This document shows, piece by piece, positions 24,601 through 34,137 of a stretch of 64,000 nucleotides of DNA. Every line of letters begins with the position of its first letter. The first letter of the stretch is position 1. The notes under the pieces were generated by a model that was not told the origin of the DNA, searched no databases, and saw only the letters and a list, made by a program, of their open reading frames with translations. A program made the position numbers and the translations under genes. The stretch covers positions 1,060,976 to 1,124,975 of the forward strand of contig OX387187.1 in the NCBI GenBank assembly GCA_947561395.2, given 5' to 3'. This DNA comes from Buxus sempervirens. Its lineage: Eukaryota > Streptophyta > Magnoliopsida > Buxales > Buxaceae.

Positions 24601-26984
24601 GTATATTCCCTTAATCTTACGATTAAACTAATCACATTGATAACTGAGGCTAAGATACCTCACTCCTTTCATCTTAGGGTTCTTCCCAATGTTCGCCTTA
24701 GACTAACTCAATATAATGGCAAAAATGTGGCATTAAAACACCCATTAATACATAAATAAATTTCAAATACAACATTTTAGATTTGTATCTCTTTTCATTG
24801 ATTTTTTTAAAAACTATTTTGTACAATGGAAAAAACAATTTAAGTAAAAATACAAACATGGCTTAGTTACTTGTTAATTTTTAGTTGAAGATCTATAAAC
24901 TTTCATTTCATGTTTCAATACATTTTAAAATATATTTTAAAACATTATCATTGTCAATCAACCAATCAATAAGCAAATGACTTATCCTAACTAGCTAGGG
25001 TAGGTGACATAAATTTTGTTCCTCCATCCTAGTCTAAGAAAAACCCGCACTTTGTTAGCTTATGAGTATTCAAATCCTTTATGAATGACTCTATACATGT
25101 TTTTTTTTTGGTCTTCTCTGCACCCGCTTGGATCTTTTAATGAATACTTCCTTGCAACCTATCACAACTGCATCCATATTTCTTTGTTCTACGCAGTGAA
25201 ACCATCCCAGCCATCTTAATCTTTATCATATTATTTGGTTATACAATCTAATCACTGTTGAATATATTCATTCCTTTATCATTCTTATTATTTATTTCTC
25301 ACACATACATCTAACATAAATCACAATAATCCATACATTGCTTCTTTGTTACCTAAAATTTTGATCCATATGTCATAATAGGCTTAAAAACAATCTTATA
25401 AAATTTTCCTTTCAGTTTAAAAGGGATACATCTTTCACAAAAAATGTATCAAAAAAAAAAATCGCTACACATTTAATCAAAATTCCGTAAATTCTCTTTT
25501 TATTAACATATGTTCATATAGTTATAAAATTATTTAAATAAACATTTTAATTAGAAATAATTTTTTTAACCAACTCATAGTTTGTATGCCTTTCATCTAA
25601 TAAATAATTAATCAATCACATAAAGATAGATATCTAAGTTGAGAAATCACAAGAATTGGCTTCCGCAAGTTTTTTGTATTTCGAGCGCTAAAAAAAAAAT
25701 TCCTCGATAAGATGCATGTCATTCCATCAAAAAAATGATCAAGATTGCATTTCAACTTCAGCCTATTCCTCCAATTAACTTGATCTTTTTTGAGAGTTCC
25801 CACTTCCCATATCAAAAAGATCTATAGATCCTTGAAAGAAGTTGGAAATATTTCTAGCAAAACCTTTAAAATTGGGTTAGGAAGTGACTAAACCCCAAGG
25901 AAAACATGAAATGCTGAATGAGTTATGAGTTTGCTTATCTATACTATTAATAATCTATATCTATACTATTAATAAAGGGAAGAGGGGTATACTATTAATT
26001 AAGGGAAGAGGGGGGAATATTCCCCCAGATTCTGGCCTCCCTTTTTTTTTTCCAAATATTACCCTCCTCAACTAAAACAATCCCAACATATAACCACCAC
26101 AACCACCTTCCACTTTTAAATTGAAACCTTGCAACTGTTCCCTCCCGTACGTGCAGTTATACACGTGTAGTTGATTGAAATAAAGCAAGTCCATAATTTG
26201 ATCAGCATATATCTTGTTTGAAATAGAACAAGTGAAGTCTTTTTTATTTTGACCAGCATATCTTAAAGGACCATACGGAAGAACTACAGCAGGGAGATAG
26301 ATCGTGATATAGCGGTAACAAAGTGTTCAGGACGATATCGAATGTCAATTTGTAATTTCTTAGGCGAGCAAACACTATGCAAATAACTTGTTTCTGTGAA
26401 GCTATATACAGAAAATATATACCAGAAAGAAAATGGAAAATCTTCGTATACCCAATATGAACCGGTCCATTTTTGTCCCGTGTAAAAAATGCTATGAACA
26501 TTATCTGCGACATAATAAAATACAATAAGTTGTGGGCATTGTGTGGAAGAACAAGTCATGCCCAGGAAATGTAATGCCCGGGTCTTTATGTTGGAAATAG
26601 ACGAAATTGGGCTGGTTTAAGCTGAATAGAGAAGAAAGGGGAGAGAGAAAACTTACGAGTAGAATCAAGAAGAAGCATCCTGGATTCGGTCGTGTCCACG
26701 ATCATTATGTCGTTGTAATTGCTTCTCACAGCCGTTACAAGTTTAAAATCCTGCTCTTCGGCTTCTACCTCCGTGTCCGAGTTCCCTCTTATGATGACCT
26801 TTATTTTTGGGACAGAATATATATTTATTGACGAAGGTCGGGTAAATTTCGCTTTGCTCCATGAAATTGCAGCAGCAGGTGCGGGAGACAAAGAAGAAGA
26901 GACAAAAAGGATGGAGTGGTAGCAGTATCCATTGAAATGTCCACTCCAGAGAGGGTGAGCAAGCAGGGGTGCCATCGATAACAT
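3920..26984 (-). CDS. spermidine-synthase-like SAM-dependent methyltransferase (7 exons, C-terminal exon not found)
   Basis: Seven exons join in phase: 26984-26657, 26504-26452, 12874-12815, 12725-12648, 9411-9285, 9084-9032 and 4108-3920. They give 888 nt, 296 codons, with no stop. The product has an S/A-rich N terminus like a plastid transit peptide, then a Rossmann-type methyltransferase core: A-I-L-G-L-G-G-G-T-A-A (SAM-binding motif I), L-E-G-W-E-I-D (acidic end of strand 2), [16 protein letters not shown] and G-R-I-M-V-N-C-G-G. This order matches a plant family annotated as spermidine-synthase-like methyltransferases; the substrate is unknown to me. Two in-frame ATGs (26984, 26975) fit the start; an upstream ATG at 27062 is also in frame. 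The last exon is missing from what I can see. All borders are GT-AG and the frame is clean, so the gene looks active despite about 22 kb of intron. Confidence 0.88.
4173..4274. repeat. (GA)n then (GGGA)n microsatellite
   Basis: About 65 bases of pure GA dinucleotide pass into a GGGA tetranucleotide run of about 35 bases. The tract lies in intron 6 and ends at the start of a long solo LTR. A short GAGAGAGAGA run resumes at the far side of that LTR (8438 onward), so the LTR probably inserted into the microsatellite. Confidence 0.95.
6801..7600. mobile_element. hAT-like nonautonomous element, 9-bp flanking repeat
   Basis: AGTATTGAT lies directly on both sides (6792-6800 and 7601-7609), fitting an 8-bp hAT target duplication plus one matching base. 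The ends are imperfect inverted repeats rich in CCGG and GGTACC-like words. Inside, 6900-7310 is a CT-rich block with two related pieces around CGATGTCGC (7086-7110 and 7169-7200), resembling a plant 5' leader. No transposase is coded. It lies within the solo LTR at 4277-8437. Confidence 0.65.
8097..8112 (+). promoter_or_regulatory. stem-loop near the 3' end of the LTR
   Basis: TGAGAT-TTAT-ATCTCA is a 6-bp perfect stem with a 4-base loop, 325 bases before the LTR end, following a GCACATTGCTACTTGT segment. Equivalent stem-loops with different arm sequences occur at 17373 and 51328. Confidence 0.6.
8443..9031. other. residual intron 6 sequence
   Basis: Plain AT-rich intron between the solo LTR and exon 6. 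I see no coding sequence or repeat signature. Confidence 0.5.
9032..9084 (-). CDS. methyltransferase exon 6
   Basis: Fifty-three nt begin after a CACCCAG acceptor and read (G)[17 protein letters not shown] before a GTATGC donor. V-D-L-F is the conserved strand-4 motif in the position used for catalysis in aminopropyltransferases and related methyltransferases. The next intron is 4.9 kb and contains the long solo LTR. Confidence 0.9.
9285..9411 (-). CDS. methyltransferase exon 5
   Basis: Forty-two codons plus one base read [15 protein letters not shown] onward and include [10 protein letters not shown]. The D in G-D-A is the usual adenine-contacting acidic residue of class I methyltransferases (family knowledge). 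The acceptor is a TAG at 9413-9411 border and the donor is GTAATA. The last base pairs with exon 6 to make a glycine codon. Confidence 0.9.
9534..9640. repeat. (TA)n plus (GA)n microsatellite in intron 4
   Basis: A TA run (about 9534-9553) is followed by roughly 80 bases of GA. It begins about 120 bases inside intron 4 of the methyltransferase gene. Confidence 0.95.
9641..12647. other. intron 4 body, nothing recognised
   Basis: Apart from the microsatellite, intron 4 shows no recognisable gene or mobile element. Short open frames at 10756-11013 and 11037-11252 have no recognised similarity and look like chance. Confidence 0.45.
12648..12725 (-). CDS. methyltransferase exon 4 (SAM-binding motif I)
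   Basis: Twenty-six codons begin with [12 protein letters not shown] and end with E-G-W-E-I-D-E-I. They complete the glycine-rich SAM loop begun in exon 3 and include the acidic residue expected to bind the ribose hydroxyls. The acceptor is TTTTAG and the donor GTAAGT. Intron 3 is only 89 bp. Confidence 0.91.
12815..12874 (-). CDS. methyltransferase exon 3
   Basis: Twenty codons, [20 protein letters not shown], lie between a CAACAG acceptor and a GTAATC donor. This carries the first strand of the Rossmann fold leading into SAM motif I. It joins exon 2 in phase 0 even though 13.6 kb separates them. An alternative donor five bases earlier (GTTTGG) would shift the frame of exon 4, so it was rejected. 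Confidence 0.9.
12875..15199. other. proximal intron 2, nothing recognised
   Basis: AT-rich intron sequence between exon 3 and the RTE LINE. No exon, RNA gene or defined transposon ends were seen. The stretch near 14540-14700 has repeated GGTTC/GAACC words like decayed MITE sequence, but I could not set ends. Confidence 0.4.
16680..17130 (+). repeat. tandem array of GCCAACTAATGGC-type units in an LTR
   Basis: Variants of AGCCAACTAATGGC and AGCCAATTAATGGC recur about every 20-40 bases, at least 15 times. They are arranged as higher-order pairs of roughly 75 bases separated by CATACTC/GTACTT spacers. The array lies wholly within the solo LTR. Confidence 0.85.
17373..17389 (+). promoter_or_regulatory. 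stem-loop near the 3' end of the LTR
   Basis: TGTGAT-TTTAT-ATCACA forms a 6-bp stem, 380 bases before the LTR end, just after GCATACATGTTGCTACCTG. It is the counterpart of the stem-loops at 8097 and 51328. Confidence 0.6.
18661..18884. other. spacer between two LINEs in intron 2
   Basis: Nothing recognisable lies between the RTE tail and the target duplication of the next LINE. Confidence 0.4.
18901..21259 (-). mobile_element. 5'-truncated L1-type LINE, 16-bp target duplication
   Basis: ACTTTCCATTTATTGT flanks the element at 18885-18900 and 21260-21275. The 3' end is a T-run on the plus strand with a TTATCGGTAATAA tail that is shared with the LINE at 22141. Minus-strand frames read, in order, [11 protein letters not shown] near 21220, [12 protein letters not shown] near 20830, F-A-D-D-A-V-I-F (catalytic, about 20560), S-L-P-T-T-Y-L-G near 20370, and the zinc-binding domain [11 protein letters not shown] with the C-x2-C region near 19390-19490. 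Several stops and frame changes make it inactive. Confidence 0.92.
21276..22123. other. intron 2 spacer with a small copia RT scrap
   Basis: About 21300-21360 on the minus strand reads like the D-V-E-S-A-F-L-x-G-D-L region of copia reverse transcriptase, a very short fossil next to the LINE insertion point. The rest (21361-22123) is AT-rich sequence with nothing recognised. Confidence 0.4.
22283..23169. mobile_element. Tourist/Harbinger-like MITE (GGCTCCGTTTG ends), TSD TAC
   Basis: The ends are a near-perfect inverted repeat: GGCTCCGTTTGTTTTGATGT at the left and its complement at 23150-23169. A 3-bp TAC flanks each side (22280-22282, 23170-23172). Without the hAT-like MITE inside and its duplicated target, it is about 390 bp and AT-rich with repeated TTTTCCGGAAAA. 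A 3-bp target and GG(C/G)..CCGTTTG ends fit PIF/Harbinger; TAC rather than the usual TWA makes the class tentative. Confidence 0.78.
22480..22970. mobile_element. hAT-like MITE, 8-bp target duplication
   Basis: TTTAAATG occurs at 22472-22479 and 22971-22978. The ends, TGGGGTGTAACTCGGG and the complement of TAGGGGTTCAACTCTG, are related inverted repeats. The body is rich in GGTTCGGTTT and its complement. It is the same family as the MITE at 54084-54530 and lies inside the MITE at 22283-23169. Confidence 0.9.
23564..26451. other. distal intron 2, AT-rich
   Basis: No coding exon seen. A TG/CA-rich patch lies at 23768-23835. A pair of TCTATACTATTAATAA repeats at 25938 and 25960 followed by AAGGGAAGAGGGG resembles the 5' terminus of some plant Helitrons, but I found no matching CTAG-type 3' hairpin end. 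Confidence 0.4.
26452..26504 (-). CDS. methyltransferase exon 2
   Basis: The 53-nt exon begins after a GCAG acceptor and completes the split codon to read [19 protein letters not shown]. The substrate-side motif K-W-T-G-S-Y-W is conserved in spermidine-synthase-like proteins. The donor is GTATAC. Intron 1 is 152 bp; intron 2, which follows, is 13.6 kb and full of transposons. Confidence 0.88.
26657..26984 (-). CDS. methyltransferase exon 1 (transit-peptide-like N terminus)
   Basis: This exon encodes an N terminus rich in Ser, Ala and basic residues ([16 protein letters not shown]) followed by the conserved start of the mature domain, [20 protein letters not shown]. It ends with a strong GTAAGT donor at 26656-26651 after D-S-T, with the next codon split 1+2. 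The start is uncertain between in-frame ATGs at 26984, 26975 and 27062. I prefer 26984 or 26975 because the residues before them look unlike a targeting peptide. Confidence 0.85.
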
Positions 26985-27598
26985 GATATTTTCCTTTGTC
27001 GAGAGTGTCTTTTGACAATGAGTCACGGTGTGAGGACCGTCCATCCAATTATCCAAATGCAAACTCGTAACAGGCTATTTTAGAAGTTAGATGCACCTGT
27101 GGCTGTATACCACCGGCTGGCTCAAGGTGGCTTAGCTCGACCCGGTCCAACGTGTACTCCGGTTTGGGTCAACTTGCTTTCATTTGATCTTGGTTTGTTA
27201 TGGTCACCCTGCAAGGCTCCATATCATTCAATTGGACTAATTTGATTTGATTTTTGAAATTCACAAATTTTGATTATATTTATTCAAATCAAAGTATTAG
27301 CCCTGATTTGAATCAAGCCCATCAGAATGCCCAATCCATTGGTTCGATTTTAGTTGGCTAAATTTCTTTTGGTCCATGGCTTATTTCCATCAGTGGTCCA
27401 ACTCAAAGTGAACCAGATTATAAAACCGATTCAATCAAAATTTTGTCTAACCGATCAGATACGAAGATTACACCTCACAGAGACCATTTTTCCCCCATGG
27501 AAAGGGCTACTCCATTGGCTTGTTTCAATTCGTTCAAGTTTGGCCAATGTAGCCCACAGTCTGCTTATATCCCATATCCATTTCCATAAGCTTAGTTG

Positions 27599-27970
27599 TA
27601 GGGATGGCAATGGGGCGGGTTAAAAGGGTAACTGCCCCACTCTGCCCCTAATGGGACAAATTTGGTATAGCCAAACTCAGGTTTGGCTTTAGCCCAACCC
27701 ACCTTGAGCCTGACTTAATTTATTTTAAATTATTTTTTAATACGAAAAGTATTTTTTATACATGTATATATTATATAAAAATATATATTTTATTAATACT
27801 TATATTATTAATTTATATCTATTTTAAAAATACTTTTTGTGAGTTTTATAACCAAACCGCCCTATTACTGACCCAATAGGGGCGGGTTAGGGTTTGGTGC
27901 CTAAACTCTTGACATGACGGGTTCGAGTTTGCCAAAACCTGCCCTAATTCCACCGTGTTGCCATTTCCTA
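27599..27970. mobile_element. hAT-like MITE in unit A, TSD CTTAGTTG
   Basis: The element starts TAGGGATGGCAATGGGGCGG and ends with the complement of TAGGAAATGGCAACACGG. CTTAGTTG occurs at 27591-27598 and 27971-27978, an exact 8-bp target duplication. The body is GC-rich at the ends and AT-rich in the middle and has no coding capacity. Confidence 0.9.
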
Positions 27971-28001
27971 CTTAGTTGGTTTAAGATTCATGCTTGGTCT
28001 A

Positions 28002-29804
28002 TGTAGACACCCCAAATTGCACTACAAAATGAGAAAATAATGAAAACATGTAATTAGAATTTAAAACAGGCCAAAAATACATGAAAATCAATAATTTGAG
28101 CGTTGTCCGTATTGTATCTACGGGCTAAGCGCGCCCGGATTTTGTACACGGGCACGCAGCGCCCGTAATACATATACGAACACCACTAAACCGTAAATCA
28201 TTTACGGGCACATTAGATTTGTGCGAGTTTTATCCTTTCTCGATTTCTGAGCCTTATCTTTAGTCCAATATCCCTTTAAATGAGCGAATTATATCTTTTA
28301 TTCGTTCGGATTATCCTTGTTGGCCATGGATAGGCATTATCTTTGTGTTTAACTCAATCTGAAACTCTATCTTGCCAAACCTTGGACCAATCATGCCCCT
28401 GTGTTTGCCTATAAATAGAGGGTCTTTCCTCAAGCAAAAGGCCATAAAAATTTGAAGTCTAAGGAGCTCCAAGAGAAGAGAGGAATCCTTGCTGCTCTGC
28501 TTGCTCAATCCAGGTAAATCCCTTTTCCCTTTTATTTTGTCTTCAATTCTAGAAGTAATAGGATCTTCTCTATTGCTGTAGAATAAGGCCATCTTTTATT
28601 TTGTATTCCTAAACTTGTCTCTAAGTACCTCAAGAGTCTCTCTAGCCATAAAACGTGAAGAGAGAGCTAGGGGAAAGGGGAACACGTGGATCCCTAGAAT
28701 AGAACCTCATATCTGTTTTTCTCTTTCTTATAGAATAAAGCCTTTGATTGTGTTTGTATCACCAAACCTATCTCCAAGTACCTCAAGAATCCTCTCTAGC
28801 CATAAAACGTGAAGAGAGAGCTAGGGGAAAAGAGAACAGGTGGATTCGTAGGGTAGACCCCCATGTGCTCAAATCTGTGAAATGTGGCTGCTTTGAATAT
28901 CCTGATCATGTTTTAATGGTTTTTATTTTGAATCTGAATGAATTATATGAATCCATGATGTTTATAGCATGAGATCCCCACTTTTTTATAAAATTTAGAT
29001 TTTCCACATATTTGCACCTACAGCACTGTTTTCGTGATTTTTGTGATTTTAAGCTAAGATCCTGGATCTATCATGATCAATATGATAGATCTGGATCCAA
29101 AAGCCTGAAAGTAAAATCTAGGGTTTCATGATATGGTTTTTGAGTCCTTTTTCATTTTTGAGAGAAGACCCTACGATCTAAGTTCTCCCCTTTTGATGTT
29201 CTTCATCAACGTGAGTATTTTTGTTTTTATTTTTTGATTTAATGTGAAATTTGGGCTATACCTATGTTCTGGACTATTCAAGTTCAATTTTGAAATATTT
29301 TATAAAAATCATATTTTTCTAGATTTCTAGAATTTAACTTGAAGCCAGATTTTTGAAGATTTCACTTTAGATTGGTTTTATTTGATTTTATCTCAATTTT
29401 ATTTTAATCATGAAACCCTAGGAATGGTATGATCATATTTGAAAGTTCTGGATCAATCAGGCTATTCGTATAAAAAACCATACAATTTTGTCTTTTTTAT
29501 GATTTTTCATGATTTTTATAGCAAGCCTTTTTTCCTTTGAAAAACATGAACAATACCTGGCAACCACCTTGTGTGGATGAATAGGGGTGCCTAACACCTT
29601 CCCCTGTTCATAACCTAATCCCCTTACCTATCTCTGGTTGTTTTTTTTTTAGGGTTATTTTTACCCTAAAATTGCCTTTTTGAGCTTATTTGATATTTTG
29701 GTGTCCATTCACACCTAAACAGAATGGTGGCGACTCTGTGTTTTTAACCAATCCCGTGTGATGATAGAAGAAGTCATTGAATTGATTTTTTCCCATGTCT
29801 CACA
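28002..29804 (+). mobile_element. solo LTR, TSD GTCTA
   Basis: TGTAGACACCCC...CATGTCTCACA is flanked by GTCTA at 27997-28001 and 29805-29809. It is a gypsy-type LTR by structure (inferred): a CpG-rich box block (28095-28185), TATAAATA at 28410-28417, then a leader with two related segments containing AAAACGTGAAGAGAGAGCTAGGGG (28640-28670 and 28803-28830), and GGTGGCGACTC near the 3' end. No coding domains lie between its flanks. It is similar by eye over its whole length to the LTR at 30784. Confidence 0.93.
28410..28417 (+). promoter_or_regulatory. LTR TATA box
   Basis: TGCCTATAAATAGAGG, about 408 bases into the LTR. The same core occurs at 31192, 32847, 38018 and, as TATAAAAG, at 36016. 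Confidence 0.6.
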
Positions 29805-30783
29805 GTCTAATGGAAATGATTATTTGTTCTTCTAATCAAACTGTGGGAATGATTCTATCAAACCAATTTACACAATTTTGATTGTGTCAAACTACTTAGC
29901 TTAGTTACATTTTTAAAATACAAAAAACCTAGTATGCCCAGTATTTTGGTTAGTACAAAGGGAATCAAGGGATTCAACAGATTGACAGTACATCACAGAA
30001 ATATAAAAATGTGGACAAGCCAAAAAAGTTAAAATAAGTGTGATTTTTATTGATTACTATGCACAATGGTTTGGATAGAATGGTTGCATAGTAATTACTT
30101 CTTTTTTTGCTTGAAACACCCCAAAATGTCACGATTTTTGGTAAATCATAAAGGAGAAAAACATTTTTATTGAGATTCTCTAGTTCTTAGCATTGGACTT
30201 AAGATCCATGATTCATTTGAATCCGAAATCACAAAGGAGAATACCCAAATTTTATTGAATTTTGACCAAAAAATGAATTTTTTATTAAGACAAGATTTCA
30301 AGATAACTTTTCACTAGAAAATCAGGGTTTTAGCAATGGTTTTTGTATAATTGAACTTTTGGGCTTTCAAAATTTGACAAATAACTTAGCATTTAAATAG
30401 TGAAATTTTCTATCAAACCCAAGAAATCGGATTTTGTTTTTGAATTGAGAAGTTGACTTTTTATTCTTTTAAAATTTGGTTTGAAACAATTTTTAATAGA
30501 TTCAAAGAGAAGGGGGGGATATTTGCTTATTTACATGTAATATCTTAAGTAAATGGGGATTATAAACTACGAGGATGTTTACTTAAATGATATTTATGTA
30601 AATAAGTTTTACCTGTGGAAACAAAGGTCGAAGCTTTGCAGAACTGTGCCAAACTGTCATTTTTGCTCTAAAAAAAGGTAACAACATATATAAGTACTTA
30701 ACCGTAAAAAAACAACAGTTCTCTAATTATGTTGTGCCATTATCATAGAATGGTTCTTTTATATTTTGCTTTGTACCACTATT

Positions 30784-32584
30784 TGTAGACACCCCAAATT
30801 GCACTACAGAATGAGAAAGTAATAAAAACATGTAATTAAAGCTTAAAACAGGTCAAAAATGCATAAAAACTGACAAACCAGGCTTTGCCCGTATTTCATT
30901 CACGGGCCGGTCGCGCCCGAAATAACTCTACAGTCAGGCGCGCCCGTATTGGAAATACGGGCACCATTGGACCGTGTATCATTTACGGTCACTAAAGACT
31001 CGTGCGAGTTTTATTCTTCTCTCGATTTCCAAGCTTTATCTTTAGTCCAATATCCCTTTAAATGAGCGAATTATATCTTTTATTCGCTGAAGTCACCTTG
31101 GTTGGCTATGGATGGGCATTATCTCTGTTTTTGACTCTATCCTGAGGATCAGGATATATCCTTCTGGACCAGCCTTGCCCCTGTGCTTGCCTATAAATAG
31201 AGGTGAGATTCTCAAGCTAAGGGCAACGAAATTTTGAAGACTCAAGAGCTCCAAGAGAAGAAAGGAATCCCTGCTGCTCTGCTTGCTCAATCTAGGTAAA
31301 TCCCTTTTCCCTTTTATTTTCTGTCTTCAATTCTAGATGTAATAGGATCTTCTCTGTTGCTGTAGAATAAGGCCATCTTTTGTATCTAGTATTCCTAAAC
31401 TTACCTCCAAGTACCTCAAGAGTCTCTCTAGCCGTAAAACGTGAAGAGAGAGCTAGGGGAAAAGAGAACAGGTGGATCCCTAGAATAGAACCCCATATCT
31501 GTTTTTCTCCTTTTTTCGAGAATAAAGCCTCTGATTGTGTTTGTGTACCCAAACTTATCTCTAAGTACCTCAAGAATCCTCTTTAGCCGTAAAACGTGAA
31601 GAGAGAGCTAGGGGAAAAGAGAACAGGTGGATCCGTAGGGTAGACCCCTATGTGCTCAAATCTGTGAGATGTGGCTGCTTTGAATATCCTGATCATGTTT
31701 TAATTGTTTTTATGATGAATCTGAATGAATACATGAATCCATGATGTCTATAGCATGAGATCCCCACTATTTTCCAAAATTTGGATTTTCACCACTTTTG
31801 CACCTACAGCACTGTTTTCGTGATTTTAGGCTAGTGATCTTGGATTTATCATGATCAATATGGTAGATCTGAATCCAAAAGCCTGAAAATAAATTCTAGA
31901 GTTTCATGATGTGGTTTTCGAATCGTTTTTCATTATTGAGAGAAGACCCTACGGTCTAAATTCTCCCCTTTTGGTGTTCTTCATCAACGTGGGTATTTTT
32001 GGTTTTGATTTTCAGATTTAATGTGAAATTTGGGCTTTATCTATGTCCTGGACTATTCAAGTTCAATTTTGAAATATTTTATAAAAATCATATTTTTCTA
32101 GATTTCTAGAATTTAACTTAAAGCCAGATTTTTGGATTTTTCACTTTAAATTGATTTTATTTGATTTTATCTTAATTTTGTTTTGATCATGAAACCCTAG
32201 GAATGGTATGATCATATTTGAAAGTTCTGGATCAATCAGACTATTCATATGAAAAAACCATATATTTTGTATTTTTTGTGATTTTTCCTGATTTTTATAG
32301 CAAGCTTTTTCCTTTATTTTAACATGAACAATACCTGGCAACCACCTTGTGTGGATGAATAGGGGTGCCTAACACCTTCCCCTGTTCATAACCTAATCCC
32401 CTTAGCTATCTTTGGTTGTTTTTTTTAGGAGGGTTATTTTTACCCTAAAATTGCCTTTTGTGCTTATTTAATATTTTGGTGTCCATTCACACCTAAATTG
32501 AATGGTGGCGACTCTTTGTTTATTTAAATCCCGTGTGATGATTGAGGAAGTCAATGGAAATTTGATTTTTTCCCATGTCTCACA
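30784..32584 (+). mobile_element. solo LTR, TSD CTATT
   Basis: Same family and length as the LTR at 28002 (1801 versus 1803 bp), with identical end words. It is flanked by its own duplication, CTATT, at 30779-30783 and 32585-32589. TATAAATA is at 31192-31199 and the CpG-rich boxes are at 30885-30965. Because the target duplications differ, the two LTRs are separate insertions and not the two ends of one element. Confidence 0.93.
31192..31199 (+). promoter_or_regulatory. LTR TATA box
   Basis: TGCCTATAAATAGAGG at the same relative position as in the sister LTR at 28002. Confidence 0.6.
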
Positions 32585-33752
32585 CTATTATATAACGGTT
32601 TAATTAAAATTTGTATTGAATTGTTTTGAGTTAAAGGTTCAGCATGAATAATTTCAAATTGAAATATCCTGCAAGATCTCTATTTGTTACACAAAATCCT
32701 ATCTCTCTCTCTCAATGAGTTGATCTACCCACATTGGCTTAGAAAATCTTCCAAATCCCCTTCAATTCAAGCTCCAGCTTGCATTTGGAAGAGTCTAGAT
32801 TCATAATTGAGCATGCCCTTGGGACTTTTCTACCTCTCCCTTTGCCTATAAATAGAGGCCTAGACCTCATTGCTAAGGGCTGGAAATTTTGGAGGAGGAG
32901 CTATAGCTTGAAAAAGAGAAAATCTGCCAAATGGCTTTTTCAACCTTTTTGCTTGCTTGAATCTAGGAAAGCTCTTCTATAGGTAAAACTCTCTTTAATT
33001 TTCTACAATCTATTTAGTTTCCAGCAAACTCTACTTCTACTCCCTTCTTGGGGCTAAAGCCTCTTTTGTGTTTGACAATCCTACCTAGATCTAAGTACTT
33101 TAAGCTTCTCTCTAGCTATAAAACGTGAAGAAGAGAGCTAGGGGAAAAGATCTAGGGATGAAAGTTAGATCTAACACCTGATTTTCTAATTTTGAAGAAG
33201 AGGCTATTTTAGAATTTAAATGCACCTGTGTACCACCGGCTCAAGGTAGCTTGGTTCGGCCCAGTCCAAAGTGTACCCTTGTTTGGGTCAACTTGCTTTC
33301 ATTTGATCTTTGGTTTGCTATGGTCACCCTACAAATCGTAGGTTCCCATGTTATTTAGTTGGACTAATTTGATTTGATTTGATTTTTGAAATTCACAAAA
33401 TTTGATCGTATTTATTCAAATCAAATTATTAGCACTAATTTGAATCAGGCTCATCAAAATGCCCAATCCATGTGTTCGATTTCATTAGGCTAAATTTCTT
33501 TTGGTCCATGGCTTATTTTAATCAGTGATCCAACTCAAAGTGAACTGAACCCTTGATTGATCTAAAATCAAACAGTCTCGAGTGAACTAGATTATAAATC
33601 TGATTCAATTAAAATTTCGTCTAACCAATCCAATAGACCATTTTTCTACCATTTAAACGGCTACTCCATTGGCTTGTTTCAATTTGTTCAAGTTTGGCCA
33701 ATGTAGCCCACGATCTGGTTACATCTCATATACAATTTCATAAGCTTAGTTG

Positions 33753-34137
33753 TAGGGATGGCAATGGAGCGGGGGTTAAATGGGTAACCCGCCCCGCCCC
33801 ACCTCTAATGGGACTTGAGTTAGGGTTTAGCCCAACCCACCATGACCTCTACTAAAATTACTTTAAATATTTTTTAATACTAAAAGTATTATTTATATAT
33901 GTATATATTATATAAAAAATACATATTTTTAATATTTATTTTATTAATTTGTATATTTAATTTTAAAAAATAGTTTTTATGAGTTTTATAACCAACCAAG
34001 GCAACCTCGACCCGCCCTCATTATTGATCCGATTGTGGGGGGTGGGGGGGGGGGGGGGGGGGGGTTAGGGTCTAGTACCTAAACCCTTGATGGGGCGAGT
34101 TCGAGTTTGCCAAAACCTGCCCTGTTTCCGTTTCCTG
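33753..34137. mobile_element. hAT-like MITE in unit B (paralogue of 27599)
   Basis: It starts TAGGGATGGCAATGGAGCGG after CTTAGTTG (33745-33752). The right flank is CTTATTTG (34138-34145), one base changed. Its position and flanks match the unit A copy, so it was duplicated with the unit and not inserted independently. It contains a 21-base G run at 34044-34064. Confidence 0.87.
34044..34064 (+). repeat. poly-G run (21 G)
   Basis: It lies in the unit B MITE; the unit A copy has only short G runs at the same place. Confidence 0.9.

Larger units (their letters stand above)
27067..33198. repeat. tandem unit A, upstream of the methyltransferase gene
   Basis: Unit A begins AGGCTATTTTAGAA about 80 bases upstream of the exon 1 ATG and ends ATTTTCTAATTTTGAA. 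Without two later solo LTRs (28002-29804, 30784-32584) it is about 2.5 kb. Long matched blocks recur in unit B: 27067-28001 with 33199-34170, 29810-30780 with 34170-35215, and 32590-33198 with 37740-38360. It has a TATA-like TATAAATAGAGG at 32847 and a leader resembling that of the LTRs inserted in it, so it may itself be old LTR sequence. Confidence 0.75.

Noticed and set aside
28002-32584. A single small LTR retrotransposon with two LTRs
   Set aside because: The two LTRs have different exact 5-bp target duplications, and the interval between them matches the neighbouring tandem unit.
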